This document shows positions 1 to 12,272 of a stretch of DNA of 64,000 nucleotides, piece by piece. Within the stretch, counting starts at the first letter, position 1, and every line of letters starts with the position of its first letter. Location: NCBI GenBank assembly GCA_036320915.1, contig JAXBDG010000007.1, positions 2,480,001 through 2,544,000 of the forward strand. Reading direction: 5' to 3'. The notes under the pieces are model-generated. The model was not told the origin of the DNA. It did no database searches and worked only from the letters and a program-made list of their open reading frames with translations. Both the position numbers and the translations under genes were made by a program. This DNA is from Linnemannia elongata. Taxonomy: Eukaryota > Mortierellomycota > Mortierellomycetes > Mortierellales > Mortierellaceae.

Positions 1-115
1 CTTTTCTCCACATGGCACGGACAAACAAAGAATGAGTAATTCCGAAAAAACCAAAGATAAAACTGCGAATTATGTGGAGTATTTGTGGTAGAGTAAGAGA
101 GCGCTTTGTTTTTAC

Positions 116-1092
116 CTCTAGGCGCTCTTTCATGAGACAACAGAAACGAAAAACATCCGCCATATCGAATGGGCCAAAGTCTGAGAAGAAGGCGGTGTAT
201 TGAAGGTAGCTGTCGATGGTCAAGTACGTGGTTCGACGAGTGCTGATCGGGTTGATGGCTGTCCACATAAAGTACAGCTGGTCTATTTTGTCAGTACATA
301 AAGAGTAGGAAGAACAAGAGAGGAGGTGTGTGTGAGTGTGAAGAAGATGTATGCACAGACCGGCCTTGTTCCCTGCGAAAGTGCGTTCGCGTGGTGACAA
401 GTACAACGACCAAGGCTATGAAAATAGCATGAAGGTTCTATTGCGCCTGCTTGCACCTTTTGCTGCTCTCAAAGCTAAAGAGATCTTTTTTTTTTTTTTT
501 GCGCTGCACGATTTGTTTCTGAGCATTGATTCGATTGCTGAAATGTACCTTCGATGAACTCGCACACATTCGACGCCTCGCGATCAATGTCGTCCAGGAC
601 CTGACTTTTCTTGCGAGAAATGCGATCACTATGACCTTGTTGCTTCTGGTTGCGATGTTGTTGGTGAAAGGAAGTTTGGGTGTTTCCACTAGGCTGGGGG
701 TTGTTGGTGGCACCGTGCGTCAAGCCGGTCGTGTGCGGCATAGGAATCGAAGAAGCTAAAGAAGTGGAGGGAGAAGGACTGTTGTCAAAGAGGCGGATCC
801 CGTGGGCGATCACAGAGTTGGGACGCCGGGAGGATCGAAGAGGCAGGGGAGGAGGTGGAGGTGTAGAGGGGTGTTTTTTGCCAGCCAGGACTACGACAGG
901 AGTAGTTGAAAGAGAGGACGTGGAAAGGGGTCGTTGTGGCTGTGAGTGCAGGTGGTGTGGGGTTTGTGAAAGTGGGTGTAAGTGTGAGTGCGAGTGTGAG
1001 GAGTATGAGTGAGGGCGTGTCCTGGTGTTGTTTGGGTTGGCATTGTTGCTGTCGTTTGAGTCGTGCATGGTGGTTGTGATGTGTGCAGGCAT
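116..1092 (-). CDS. CDC14: CDC14-type dual-specificity phosphatase, N-terminal part (partial)
   Basis: Minus-strand gene running off the left edge. Exon 1 is 1092-549 (phase 1), intron 548-283 (GTACAT...AATAG), exon 2 is 282-116. A GTAAAA donor at 115 opens an intron that I see no convincing end to before position 1. Exon 2 gives DQLYFMW, then TYLTIDSYLQY, FFSDFGPFDMADVFRF and CCLMKERLE. This matches the CDC14 N-terminal domain, where a DFGP-L-N-(L/M) motif and a following Cys-rich helix are conserved. CDC14 phosphatases reverse Cdk phosphorylation at mitotic exit and cytokinesis. The catalytic HCxxGxxR domain lies outside the window. Exon 1 adds about 175 Ser/Thr/His/Pro-rich residues before the conserved part; the first ATG is at 1092, with others at codons 9 and about 115, so the true start is uncertain. 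The phase match across the intron supports the model. Confidence 0.82.
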
Positions 1093-1756
1093 GAGAGTGA
1101 GAAGAGGGGAATGAATCAATTAAAAAGGTTGGAGGAGGGAAGGAAGAAGAAGAGAGTAAGGCGACGTGAAATTCGACGTCAATTAGAAAAGAAGGTGGGC
1201 TGAGGAGTGAAAAGGGACAAAAGAAGGACACCTGCTGCACAAATAAAAAAAAAAGAAAGAGAATAACAAAGTAACAACGGGCGAAGAAGAATGAACATAG
1301 GACCAACGACGAGGTGGAATGAGGTTATGGTTCATTCACCCTTTCTTTCTTTCAAACTGATCTCGACCCAGGGTGATCAACTGATCTCACGTTTTTCTTC
1401 GCTGCTCTATTTCATGCACCGCCCATTTGGCCTATTATTATTGTTGTAACCTTGTCATCTAATGTACGTCTGCCAGTGTAGAGTTCGAATCCAGACCGGC
1501 ATCAGAAATAAACAACAAAAACGAACTGACAGGTGTTGTGTTGCTCGCCTGACTCTGCATACACATACGTAGGTAGGTCATATGCAGCGCACACAATGAT
1601 CCGTTGACTCTTGACACCCATTTCTCTTCTCCTCTCCACCTTTTTTCTCCACTTTCTTGTCTTTTCTTTCATAGACAAAAACGCGTAGGATCGGAATCTG
1701 GAATTTAATCAATCCGAATTGGTGGCAAACCCATTTATTCTTGCTTGTCGCGTAGG
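1093..1756. other. Intergenic region upstream of CDC14
   Basis: No supported gene. It holds the upstream region of the CDC14 gene and the 3' flank of the gene ending at 1757, both on the minus strand. T-rich and A-rich tracts are present. I see no convincing RNA gene. Confidence 0.6.
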
Positions 1757-4344
1757 TTACCAAGTAAAAGTTTTCTTGGCCTGCTGAGCCTTATCCTCCA
1801 ATGTCAATGACTCCAGCCCACACTCCCCACCTTCCTTTAAAACATCTCTTCGGATTTGATCCACAATCCCAACCATGACCTCAAAATACCCCACCTCGCA
1901 CGCCAAACTCAACCGCCTCATATCCTTATTCTTGCTCAGGATCCTAAACAACACCACATCCGGATCTACACAATGGTCCCACTGTCTCTTCGTCGTATTC
2001 AACGGAACCTGAACCATACCCAATCCAGAAATCGGCTCCGTAATCGTCAAAACCTGCAATTGACCAGCCAATGACAAAAAGTGTTGACTCGCCTGCAAGA
2101 GTCGAGTGCTCGTCATTTCGGGCACGTAATAGTTGCCCATATCCATCGTCAACTCAAAGTTCTCGATCCGGGTCCCTAATGCAACCTTGAATGACTTGCG
2201 GGAGAGGTACGACTTGTATGCCAACGCCAACATTAATAGCTCCCCTTGACCGAACGGTGCCCCTTCATTCCATACGAGAGTGACAGACTGCAGGTCCGGA
2301 GTGTTGAGGATCAAGTTGTTGAATCCGTTCGTCACAGCGTCCCGATCCTCCGCTGTAGCTTGTACCTCAACCGACAACCAGAGATAACGCAATCCATATG
2401 TCTGCTCCTTGCTGGTGTTCCACAGTTCCTGGACATGCTTCAACAAGAACTGCGCATTGCCGACGCTGAAAGACTCGAGCTGGAGATCTAGCACAGTCCG
2501 GAAAACCGATTTCACCTGCGCAGTTGTCATCGCCTCAAGGCCAGGTCCTACAAGGACAAGGTGCATCAACCGGATCCCGCGCAGAGCCTCCCTGAACATC
2601 ATCCAGTCCTTGAGCGTTGGAATGTAGGCATCAGAGAACTGAAGGACTATATCAATCAAACATCCAGACTGGACCAGCTTGGACCTCATCAGGGCCTCAA
2701 AGTCGGAGCTGGATTGGAGGTGGCATCCGAGAAGGTTGGGCTGATGCGCGTATTCACCGATCCCCATCACAGAGGCGGCGAACTCTTCAGGGTCAAAATT
2801 TGGATGGCGCTCCGAGTAATGTGACTGACAGATCCACTGGGCGCTCGAATCCTTGGTGACAGATTTGTATAACTCGTGTCCTGCCAATGCTGCCTGGTCG
2901 TCGCCGGTGACAAAGATGCTTACGCCGTTGTTGCCCAAGGAGGCCATGAGGTCGGGTTGTGTGATCATCTTTCCGAGTTCTTGCAGACCAGCGGCGTCCA
3001 GTAGGATGGTGTCTGGGCTGACTCGACTGACTCGACAATCGTCCTCATCCTCATACTCCTCCAAGACCGGCTTGGAAGGTGTGAGTTGCTGTTGTTGTTT
3101 ATCAAACGTAGAAGGCGGGATTGCCGCCTCTAGACGAGAGATCGTAGTGTCCAGATGAAGTTCGATTTGTTCCTTGGTGAGCCCCAGTGCCTGTTGCAGG
3201 ACTTTCAGCCCCTCCGAGTAGTCAATCCTGTGCTCACTGCTGTCGATCCTGCCAGTGCGATCATGGGTGAACATCCACAGGTTCAACAACATGTAGGTGC
3301 CATACTTTTCGATGAACTCGTCCGCAGTGTTGATGTACAGTGCAGGGTGGTGGTACAAGTGTGGTCGTAACGAAACCGAGGTTGACCCGTGCTGTTGTGG
3401 GCGTGCGTTACTGTGGACTGTACATTCACAGAGCCAAAAAAGGCGGAGACGGTCCATGGAAGGAACAGATTTTCCCCAGGAGCGTGTCACTGTGGGGATA
3501 ACAATAAACATGCTAGGTCCAGCTGACTCGTGGCACTGTGTTGTCAGGACCTTGTTGGCGAGTCGTTGAATCTGTTGCTCGATTTGTGCCATCGGGATGT
3601 ATGTTTCCATCGTCTGTTGCTGCTCTTGCTGTGGATTGCGGTGAGGTGTGGCGTGGGAATAATCATCCGTCGTTGTACTCTGTGGACCATTGTTTCTTTT
3701 CCCGCTCGCATCACCAAGACTTGGAGGGTTGTTGAAGGTGTTGTTGTACATAGTGTTGCTCTCTGGTGCAGTTTGCGGGTTGCGGGGTCCTATAGCGGAT
3801 GGTGCAATGGACAACGCCTGGACCTTCCCTTCGATATCGCTAGTGTCATAGTTGTTATAGTCCTGTGGTGCCTTGAGAGAAGGAGTGAGAATGGTCTTGG
3901 CCTCTGATGAGACTGTTGGTGGTTGTATAGCGTCCATGGTGAGCGCGGAGCCAGGGGGGTTTGGATTCTCGAGGACCACATCCAGGACCTGACCCGGGTA
4001 GACTGCAATCCTCAGTGGCGTTAGGCTGATACCAACATGGTGCGTGAAACTAGTTAGTTCTATTTTGTGATACACCCCATTGAACAAAATAAAATACAAT
4101 AGACGAAAACGTACTCTTCAAATTGGTCGTTAACCAAGAAGGGAACAGAAGCACCCTGGCAGAGGACATAGAGAGCACCCTTGAAAACTTTAGTGATGTC
4201 ATTCCAGAGGATGATGGGCTGCTTGGTGATGCTGTCGAATCGAGGAGTGAGTTGAATGGTGTTTGAGGGTGGATGTACGCGTGCGGATCTGTCCTCAAGG
4301 TAGACGGAGCGCAGTGTCTGCGGGGAGGTCAATGTCGCTGCCAT
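1757..4344 (-). CDS. Family gene A: N-terminal module plus CEC-core protein (832 aa)
   Basis: Two exons: 4344-4115 and 4025-1757, intron 4114-4026 (89 bp, GTACGT donor, phase 2). The join reads DQFED-LTPLRIAVYPGQVLDVVLE. Residues about 1-95 are an N-terminal module (WNDITKVFKGA..., then RIxxYPGxVLDVV) shared with the genes at 41059 and 52792. A Pro/Gln/Asn-rich linker follows. The core at about 249-360 reads MFIVIP, then RLFWLCEC, then FIEKYGTYMLLNLW, and is the divergent version of the core in the other two genes. The rest (about 430-832) is rich in leucine/isoleucine strands like the LRR-type modules of its paralogs, but the array is much shorter. No catalytic motif is visible. Function unknown; location is probably intracellular, since there is no signal peptide or membrane segment. 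Confidence 0.8.
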
Positions 4345-4923
4345 GAGAAGTGGAAGGAAGACGTGAAAAGAGTAAAAGTAAAAGGAAAAGAGAAAAGCGA
4401 GAAGGTGAAAGGAGGGCTAGTGAGGTGCTGTTTCCTTTCGAATTGAGCGATAGCGTAACGTCCCCTTCTTCAGGTACAGGGAAGGGTAAGAGGAGGTAGA
4501 ATCGTGTCCATGGGTCCTCAACGTCTATGGTTGACTCTATGCGAACTATTCCGTTTCTCGGCAACACGTTTAGCCTTTTTATTTCAATAAAAGAAGTTCC
4601 CTTCACGTCATTTTCCTTTTTCTTCTAGCCTTTTCCCATCTTCTATATTGTCATTGTTATATGCACAGCCACCTCCGCAATCGGTATCTGATAGTCTCAC
4701 TACCACGAGTGAGCACTAGTCGTGTCATGGTCATCATCACCCGGTATCTGAACCGCTTCTCCTTTGAACATGAGACCAGAGCGTGCGTGGGTGTCAGGGC
4801 TTACTCCGTCCAATCACATCCCTCCAACTGATGAACTGATGGTTCCCAACTGAACAGAACGCGGGACAATACATGAACAGGTGGTGGCCTGGTGGGAGGA
4901 GGACAAGGTATGGCAAAGTGTGT

Positions 4924-4925
<2 letters not shown>

Positions 4926-4968
<43 letters not shown>

Positions 4969-4970
4969 CA
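4926..4970. repeat. (GA)n microsatellite
   Basis: A nearly perfect GA dinucleotide run of about 40 bases with one interruption near its right end. It is intergenic. Confidence 0.9.
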
Positions 4971-6076
4971 AAAAGCAGTGGCGACAAAGTGATAAAAATG
5001 GCCTGGGCATGGCATCCAATGCATACACAAAAGACACGTTCAACCCCCGTTTATGCATTGCGCGTTGGATGGATCGACAAGGAAGGGCAGGGAGTCATAG
5101 CGAAAGAGGTGACAAGAGTCAGTTACTCAGTCCACCCCAGTAAGACATTGTCACCATGTGCAGTTAATGTCACGCGATGCAATTCAATCCGAGCGTGAAT
5201 GAATCCAGCTGACCACCCCAAGCAGCTTGGACGATAAACAAATAGGGTGCGCATAGTATCCAACTCGGTCCTTATTTGAAGTACTCGTTTTCTGCCTTTT
5301 GTGAGTGGCTGTGATGATAATATTCATTTCACATCTCATCTCTTCTAGGACGCTTGCTTCTAGATGCATTGGAAGGGAAGAAAGCAAACGCTATCTGAAT
5401 GAAAAATCTGGTATTTTCACACAACGGCCCTCCACACCACCATGTGTATGTGATTGAACGATTGGCATTGAGGTGCGTGGGCCCAGGCAACTTCTTTCCC
5501 GCCATTCATGCAAAATCGGAGTGAAAAGGGAAGAAAGTATTTCTTTGTGCGAGGGTCACTGACAGAAAACGACGCTTGCCACACACACAATCGACAACGA
5601 AGGAAAGAATAATAAGACACGTTGATGGAGAAAAGAGGAAGGAGGAGCAAATTGCTTCGGACCTGAATTGGATTACAATTGAGAGGGAGGGAAAGATACC
5701 CTGGTCAAGCTAGTCCGATACCGGTGTCGCCTTTCTTTATCGTGTCTTCTTTTTTTTCTTTTTCTTTCGTTCCTTTTCTCTCCTTCTTTTCCCCTTTTCT
5801 TTTCTCACTCACCCTTTCACCCTTGCACGCAAAAACACGTACTCTCACTCTGGTTTACTCATCAACCGTATACTTCCATTCACTTCTTACTCCCGCATAC
5901 ACTCTCTCTTCATCGCCTCATCCTTTCGAATCCTTCCGCCTCCTTTGCACCACGAACTCATTCACACCCACTCTTGCTGTAGAACCGAGCCTCCAACACC
6001 CTCCCTACTTTTCAGACAAAGCGACCATCAAAAAAGCTCTAAAAAGGTACAATCATGAACAATAATGAGTCAACCG

Positions 6077-6119
6077 ACGCGTCAACTCTCCACCCACGCG
6101 ACGCGTCCTTTCCACGCGT
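6077..6119. promoter_or_regulatory. Cluster of three MCB-like ACGCGT boxes
   Basis: ACGCGT occurs at 6077-6082, 6101-6106 and 6114-6119, with a near-match ACGCGA at 6096. The first is followed by CA and so fits the fungal MCB consensus ACGCGTNA bound by MBF-type (Mbp1/Swi6-like) factors at G1/S. The cluster is seen in the sequence; that it is functional, and which gene it serves, is inference. It lies 1.1 kb upstream of B55 (plus strand) and 1.7 kb upstream of gene A (minus strand). Confidence 0.4.
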
Positions 6120-6591
6120 TCCTATAATGTATTCCCCTCAACTCCACACCCACACTTCCATCTTTTTCGCGTTGTTTTCACCGTCCTTGTTGAGTCATGC
6201 TGAAATGTGGGGAGATCACTCCAAGTGTGGCAAATTGTCCATAGACATAAAGAAGGAGTTGTGGCCACTATAGATATATGATGTTCATGCGAGCAAGGTT
6301 AAAATTGAGAAAAGAGAAGCGAAGGGGATGAATGGAGGGAGTCCGAGACAGAGTTTGAGACCTGAGAAAACGTTCCTTTTGGACTGACCAAAGGGAAAGG
6401 TCGTCGCCCTTCTTTCTTTCTCTTGACTATTTATGGTTGTTGTTGGCAGTGGGGGGGTAATAGGATGTGCCTGATGGATAATGAAAGTACGAATGAAATA
6501 TTAAAAGGAGGTATGAAAGAATAGGCTAAAGAAGTGAGGTGTCAGCGGGAAAGTGTGGTGAATAGGAGGATGTCTTGGTCGAGGGTGTGGT

Positions 6592-6625
<34 letters not shown>

Positions 6626-6634
6626 GAGAGAGAA
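6592..6634. repeat. (GA)n microsatellite
   Basis: Second GA dinucleotide run, with a single GGG interruption in its middle. It is intergenic. Confidence 0.9.
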
Positions 6635-7196
6635 GGAGTCTAGAAGGACGAGTCATGCTCCTCGCTTGTCTTCCTTGTTTGGTCAATGACTGACCAGCAA
6701 CGCGCGGGAGTGGAGTAAAAAAGTAAAAAAGAGCAGGTGCCGAATTAACAGTCACCTTTGGTCCCTCAGGTTGGGACACCACCCAGAGAGCAGACACCCG
6801 ACAGAAAGCTTTTCCCTGCTTCCTCGTCGAGTCACTCGCTCACCCACCTCACCTCACTTTCTTGCTCATCTGACCACCATCATCTATTTTTTTTTTTTTT
6901 TTTTTTTTTACTTCCTCCCTCTTCTTCTTCCTTACAACACCCCTCCTCGCTTCTTAGAATCTCATCCTTACACTTACATCTCTCAACCACTCCCTCACCA
7001 GCATACTCCTTTTTTTTTTTTTTTTTACTCGACGCCTCCTTTCAACACTTCGCGCACTTGGACACTTCTCGACACCGCCTTCCTCAAAAAATATTCACGC
7101 GACCACCCTATCACGTCTACCACCTTCCTTTCTCTTTCCAGTTAAACACTTTCACCAGCAACAACACCACCACTACCACCAACAAGTACAATAATA

Positions 7197-10100
7197 ATGG
7201 CTGCCGAAGGAGACAATTCATGGAAGTTTGCACAGTGCTTCGGCGACAAGGGCGAGGTCGAGGACATCACCGAAGGTAATAACCCTGTTCCGTTTATCAC
7301 TGTTGTGAGGACTAAGAGGGAAGGGGGGAAAAAAGAAACGATGAGCACACCTAAAAGAAACTGATGGGGTGGCAGAATTCACAAAGACCCCTCTCGACAG
7401 GGACCTCGATTACGCATATAAAACTCTTTGATCAGAAGGGAAGGCGATCGTTGTTGCAATACCTTGCTTTGGTCAGTTTTTTGGGCAAGACAGGACTTTT
7501 GCCTGTACTCGTAACCAACCGCGGACAGTTCTCTTACCCCAACTCAAAAGACCACGTACTCTACAAAAGTGCTCTCAGGGTGGAAGATAATCGTAGTGGG
7601 GGAGGGGGACCAAAAATGGCTTTCTGTGTCCAGTGGTGTATGGCGTGTGAACAATACGATGAAGAAGCGACGGCAGACGGACACAAAAGACGCGATGACC
7701 AAAGGAACAATGAAAGCAACAGACAGCAGACTTATTCGATCACCATCTACGACAACAAAATAACAACAGCAACGACAGAAACATCACACAGCGTGACAGC
7801 CACGGGATCACACCATCTCAGACACACACTCGGAACGTCATCTCGACACTTTTATGACAAGCATTGTTGCTGCCTGCGCGTAATCCAGCTCATCTCGCAC
7901 CCTTCAACCCAGGGATCTGAACAACACCACCCCCTTGTTCCGCGCGGGGTAACAAACGGGAACTAAAATAATGATAACGTACGCACTTGGACAGACACGA
8001 ACAAACAGGCAGACAGGCAATATCGCCATGTTGTCAACTCTCCTTTATCTTTTCAGCTGCCTCTGTGGCTCACTACCCACTTCAATTTTTTTTCCCCCTC
8101 ACTCTGCCACTCCCCCCCCCCCCTCTTCTTCTTTACACCACGCGGCACGCGCGTCTGTGAGCTGTTTCTTATGTTGTTCCAAGGGGTTCAAGGGGGCGGG
8201 ATAACGAAAGAGAGGGAGAGAGAGAGGCAGGACAGGAGCACAAGGACCCGGAGGCTACAGCTTGGTTGGGAGAGGGACTCATCACCCTCTTTTCATTACA
8301 CGGATACAGATGAAGACAGGGGGAGACTTGATACGAGGATTCAGGTGCTGTTTCTTGATCGGAAGGGGTTAGTTACCCTCTGATAACACATAAACGACAA
8401 AACGAGAGTGATGGAAGTAGGATATGAGGAACCAAGTGCTCTATTCAATACCACATTTTACAACGAAGGGGTTGGCAATATGTGTACGGATTGGAACGCG
8501 TCGAAAAGAAGAATATTTTGCGCGAGCGCGTGCGCGTTCATGTGCACGTGTGAATGCGAGAGTGTTTGCCAATCGTCTGTGTGGACGCGTGGGAGACTGT
8601 TCGCCGTTTTGTGTGCACAAAAAAAGTCAAATGGGCTAGGGGGATTTGCACAAGGCCACATTGCCTCCGCTGTATCGTTGCCTTGCATACTAAGCCAATA
8701 TCATGACTGCCTTGCTAACTTGTACTTCCCTTCCGTTTGCCATATAGCCGACATTATTTCGACGGTTGAATTCGACCACACTGGAGATTATCTCGCCACA
8801 GGAGACAAAGGCGGTCGTGTGGTGTTGTTCGAGCGAAATGAAAGCGTACGTTCTTGAATGCTGATCTGAGAACGACAGACTACTTTTTCGACTGCACTCA
8901 AACGAAAAGCACAAAACAAAGACAACTTGTAGTGACATCGGAGGCAACTCTGTTATGAACCGCTCCCCCACCCTTTTTCTAGAAAAAAGGATGCGAGTAC
9001 AAGTTCCACACCGAGTTCCAATCGCATGAGCCCGAGTTCGACTACCTGAAGAGTTTGGAGATCGAAGAGAAAATCAACAAGATCAAGTGGTGCCGGCGTC
9101 AGAACTCGGCGCACTTTTTGCTCTCAACCAACGGTATGGCCTAGTAGACAGGATGTCCTTGCTGCGCATTGGCTATGTGTGGTGTTGAGCGACTTTTGTT
9201 ACTAATGCTTTGTTTCGTCATCCTTGGGATCATTCTAGACAAGACCGTCAAGCTGTGGAAGGTGTTTGAGAAATCCATCAAGGTTGTCTCGGAGAACAAC
9301 CATGGAGATGGACAGCATGCTCCCGTTCCTGGCGCACCCCTCAGGCTGCCAAAGTTGACACACCACGACACCATTGTCGCCGCTGTGCCACGCAAAGTCT
9401 ACGCCAACGCCCATGCCTACCACATCAACTCGATCTCGGTCAACTCGGACGGCGAGACTTATATCTCAGCGGACGACTTGCGCATCAACCTCTGGAACCT
9501 CAACATCAGCGACCAAAGCTTCAGTACGTGAACATTCTCATCGGACTGGATATAACATTGACAAAGGATGCTCTGCTAACAACATGGAAACTGAACGCAT
9601 TACAAACATTTGTTGTCTCAATTGGAATTTGTACTTTAGACATTGTGGATATCAAGCCAGTGAACATGGAGGAGCTCACGGAGGTCATTACCGCTGCTGA
9701 ATTTCACCCTGTCCACTGCAACCTGTTCATGTACAGCAGCAGCAAGGGAACCATCAAACTCAGCGACATGCGAGAGTCGGCCCTCTGCGACCAGCATGCC
9801 AAGCGTAAGGATATGAGGACATTTGGATTCATTCATGCAACCTTTTTGGACTTGCTCTGCGCCTATTTCCCCGCACAGTGTGTTAACGTATCACTTCTCT
9901 ATGTTTTAATTAGTATTTGAGGAGGAAGAGGATCCAAGCAACAAGTCATTCTTTTCGGAGATCATCTCTTCCATCTCGGATGTCAAGTTCAGCAAAGATG
10001 GACGATACATTCTCTCGCGCGACTACCTTACACTGAAGGTCTGGGATATCAACATGGAGAGTCGACCTGTCCAGACCATCAACATCCACGACCACCTTCG

Positions 10101-10684
10101 CAACAAGCTGTGTGACCTTTACGAGAACGATTGCATCTTTGACAAGTTCGAGTGCACCTTCAGTGGCGACGGAAAGTACGTATCCCTGGAAGCTTGGTTT
10201 GTAGGCTGCCGATATGAGTGTGGATCACTGGCACCCACAGAAGTTCTAACATGAGCACACTCCACTCGACCCTCCCTTTATTTTCCCCTATTAGCAATGT
10301 GTTGACGGGATCATACAACAACAACTTTTACATCTACGACCGTAACGGCAAGAACGATGTGACACTGCAGGCAGACAAGTCTGCTTTCAAGGCTAAGCGT
10401 GTGGGATCGGCCAGGAACAAGATGATGCCTCGCGTCAACAACAAGAACGGCAAGAGCGATGTCAATGTTGAGTCGATCGACTTTACCAAGAAGATCCTCC
10501 ACGCCTCCTGGCACCCGAGAGAGAACTCTATTGCCGTAGCTGCAACCAACAACCTCTTCATCTTCACGTAGGTCTATTTATCTCATTTTTCGTCGCCTTA
10601 CTCGCTGCTTCCTGTTTTCAAGCTGGCACTGACCCTTTTTTTTCTTTTCTTTTTGACTGGTTTTATCCATCTAGCGAGCTGTAA
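7197..10684 (+). CDS. CDC55: PP2A regulatory B subunit, B55 family (WD40)
   Basis: Eight exons: 7197-7275, 8748-8845, 8983-9133, 9239-9523, 9640-9804, 9914-10175, 10295-10567, 10675-10684; 440 aa. All junctions are GT-AG and keep frame. The protein follows the B55 family end to end: [40 protein letters not shown], a DKTVKLWKV blade, [84 protein letters not shown] and [19 protein letters not shown]55 is a seven-bladed propeller that directs PP2A to substrates in mitotic control and signalling. The last coding exon is only ten bases and gives a terminal Thr-Glu-Leu. Odd point: intron 1 is 1472 bp, while the other introns are about 96-137 bp. Confidence 0.95.
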
Positions 10685-11344
10685 TGATCATTTGGCTTGA
10701 TGGCTCTATCAGGAAGCAGGGACATGGATTTACCTTATCCCAAAGGAATCAGGAGTTGATTCACTGGAAACCTGCTACTCATAACACATCCTCCTCCTCC
10801 CACACCCACCTCCGCCATTGTACATGTCACCCTCCTTGTTCATACACCTTCCTACCCTTACTTTTTCTTTTTGTTGTCGTTATTTTCTTGTTGACCTTGG
10901 ATTCGTCGTGTTATCTTTTTCTTTACTTTGTTTCTAGTTATCATCACTTATTCTTTTCCTTTCTCAAATTGCCCTTATAGTCCTACTAGGCGATCTCTTC
11001 TTTGTTCGCCCACTTATTGTTTATCGAGCATAGAATAAAAAAACCAACAGTTCAAAATCTATATACAGTCAGGTTCTTTCTGGTTTCGGGTTTTTGCTAC
11101 TTTCTATGCGAAATGTTCCGCCGACCATTCTTGCCTCCTACTTCACGTCATCGGATCCAACATTTCGTGTTTTGTCGGTACTTTCCGCCTGCTTTATCAA
11201 TTTTTTTTCCCAGCGCGATCTCTTGATTTTCGTACTCTTGCATCCATTCCTTCCTCCACTACCTTCTGAATCTTGAAAAACTTTTTTGTCCTGTCGATCT
11301 GTCTCCGCACATCTCACAAGCTTCAGGTGGGGCGGGTGGAGGTT

Positions 11345-11345
<1 letters not shown>

Positions 11346-11383
<38 letters not shown>
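11346..11383. repeat. Poly-T tract (38 bases)
   Basis: An uninterrupted run of T. It makes poly-Phe and poly-Lys shadow ORFs on the two strands that are not genes. Confidence 0.95.
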
Positions 11384-12084
11384 CGCGCACCGATTTGGGA
11401 TCCGTTGATAGAACCAACTCCCTGGATACCAACTCGTCGGTTGACAGCTTGGGGTAGTTGTCTTCCTTGCTCTGTCCATCGTCAGTGGTATGCAATGTTA
11501 GTCAATCCTTCTGAGGTGTTGAAAGTTGGAGAGTTCGATTTTGGATCCTGTCGCTGGATTCTATCACATAATCTTGCTCTAACAGTCCTGACAAAACCTG
11601 GTGGACAATGTGAAGTGTAATTTGTACCCGCGGCTTCGCTCGCTTAGTGGCGATCTTTAATTGACAATTGCACAACCTTTAATTGCTTGAGGTTCTCAAT
11701 TTGAACGCGTCTTTCCCTTTCGCTCTGCTTGGGTGCAGAATCGACTGCGCTTTCTTTTTCTTCCTTTGATCAGCGCCAACTGGGTCTCGGGTAAGTAGAA
11801 GGAAGCTATGCTGAAGTTACCCCAAGAATCTGGATCTCTTCATGGAGTTGAGGTGTAATTCGTATGCAAGGTACCAAATGAAGAGCTCCAGCTATTAGAA
11901 GAGCTAGGATAATAATAAATGTAGTTGTTATACACGTTTTTTAAAGGCTCTGTTGGAGAAAGAAGGAAGGGAGAAAGAAGACGATATTTTTTTTTTAGGT
12001 TCTGTGTGGAATCAGTGTAGTAAAGTAGAATGAGATGTGCCATGATTTGGCTCACTGTTGGATGGACGAGAGTACCGCTTCGAC

Positions 12085-12272
12085 TGCAACCAAGACCAGG
12101 GTGTTTTGACCCTATCCTTAACACCGTCCCTGCGGCTGTCTTTATGGTCGACTGCAAAGCTGAAGAATGATTATCGCCACTGCTGACTTCAAATCGCAAG
12201 ATATCAATGAAGCGATTCAACTCGTTTATGACAAGGATGTGGTGCTGGACCCGACTGGCAATCGCAGGTAAC
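12085..12272 (+). pseudogene. Possible decayed coding fragment
   Basis: Two adjacent plus-strand stretches look protein-like. One reads FDPILNTVPAAVFMVDCKAEE then a stop at about 12165. The next, in another frame from 12164, reads DINEAIQLVYDKDVVLDPTGNR and ends at a GTAACT donor-like site near 12271. The composition is normal for coding sequence, unlike the low-complexity surroundings, but the frame changes. I do not recognise the parent protein. It may be a remnant or an exon pair of an unseen gene. Confidence 0.25.

Larger units (their letters stand above)
4345..7196. other. Gene-free region between gene A and PP2A B55
   Basis: About 2.85 kb with no supported coding gene. It contains two GA microsatellites, a cluster of ACGCGT boxes near 6.1 kb, and CT/T-rich stretches at 5730-6000 and 6820-7140. 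Such pyrimidine-rich leaders often sit just upstream of fungal start codons, so the latter is probably the promoter/5' UTR of the B55 gene starting at 7197. ORFs here are low-complexity and I do not call them. Confidence 0.55.

Noticed and set aside
475..1119. 214-residue minus-strand open frame read straight through
   Set aside because: The frame beyond 549 is intron. Splicing at 549/282 gives a clear CDC14 match, and the nominal start at 1119 is TTG rather than ATG.
1470..1505. GTTCGAATCC motif like a tRNA T-loop
   Set aside because: No matching acceptor stem or D-arm upstream within tRNA distance.
4295..4606. 103-codon minus-strand ORF upstream of gene A
   Set aside because: It overlaps the gene A start in another frame, has low-complexity Leu/Ser content and no family resemblance.
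7364..7966. 200-codon plus-strand ORF
   Set aside because: It lies wholly inside the B55 first intron, has no domain-like pattern and is Thr/His/Arg-rich by composition.
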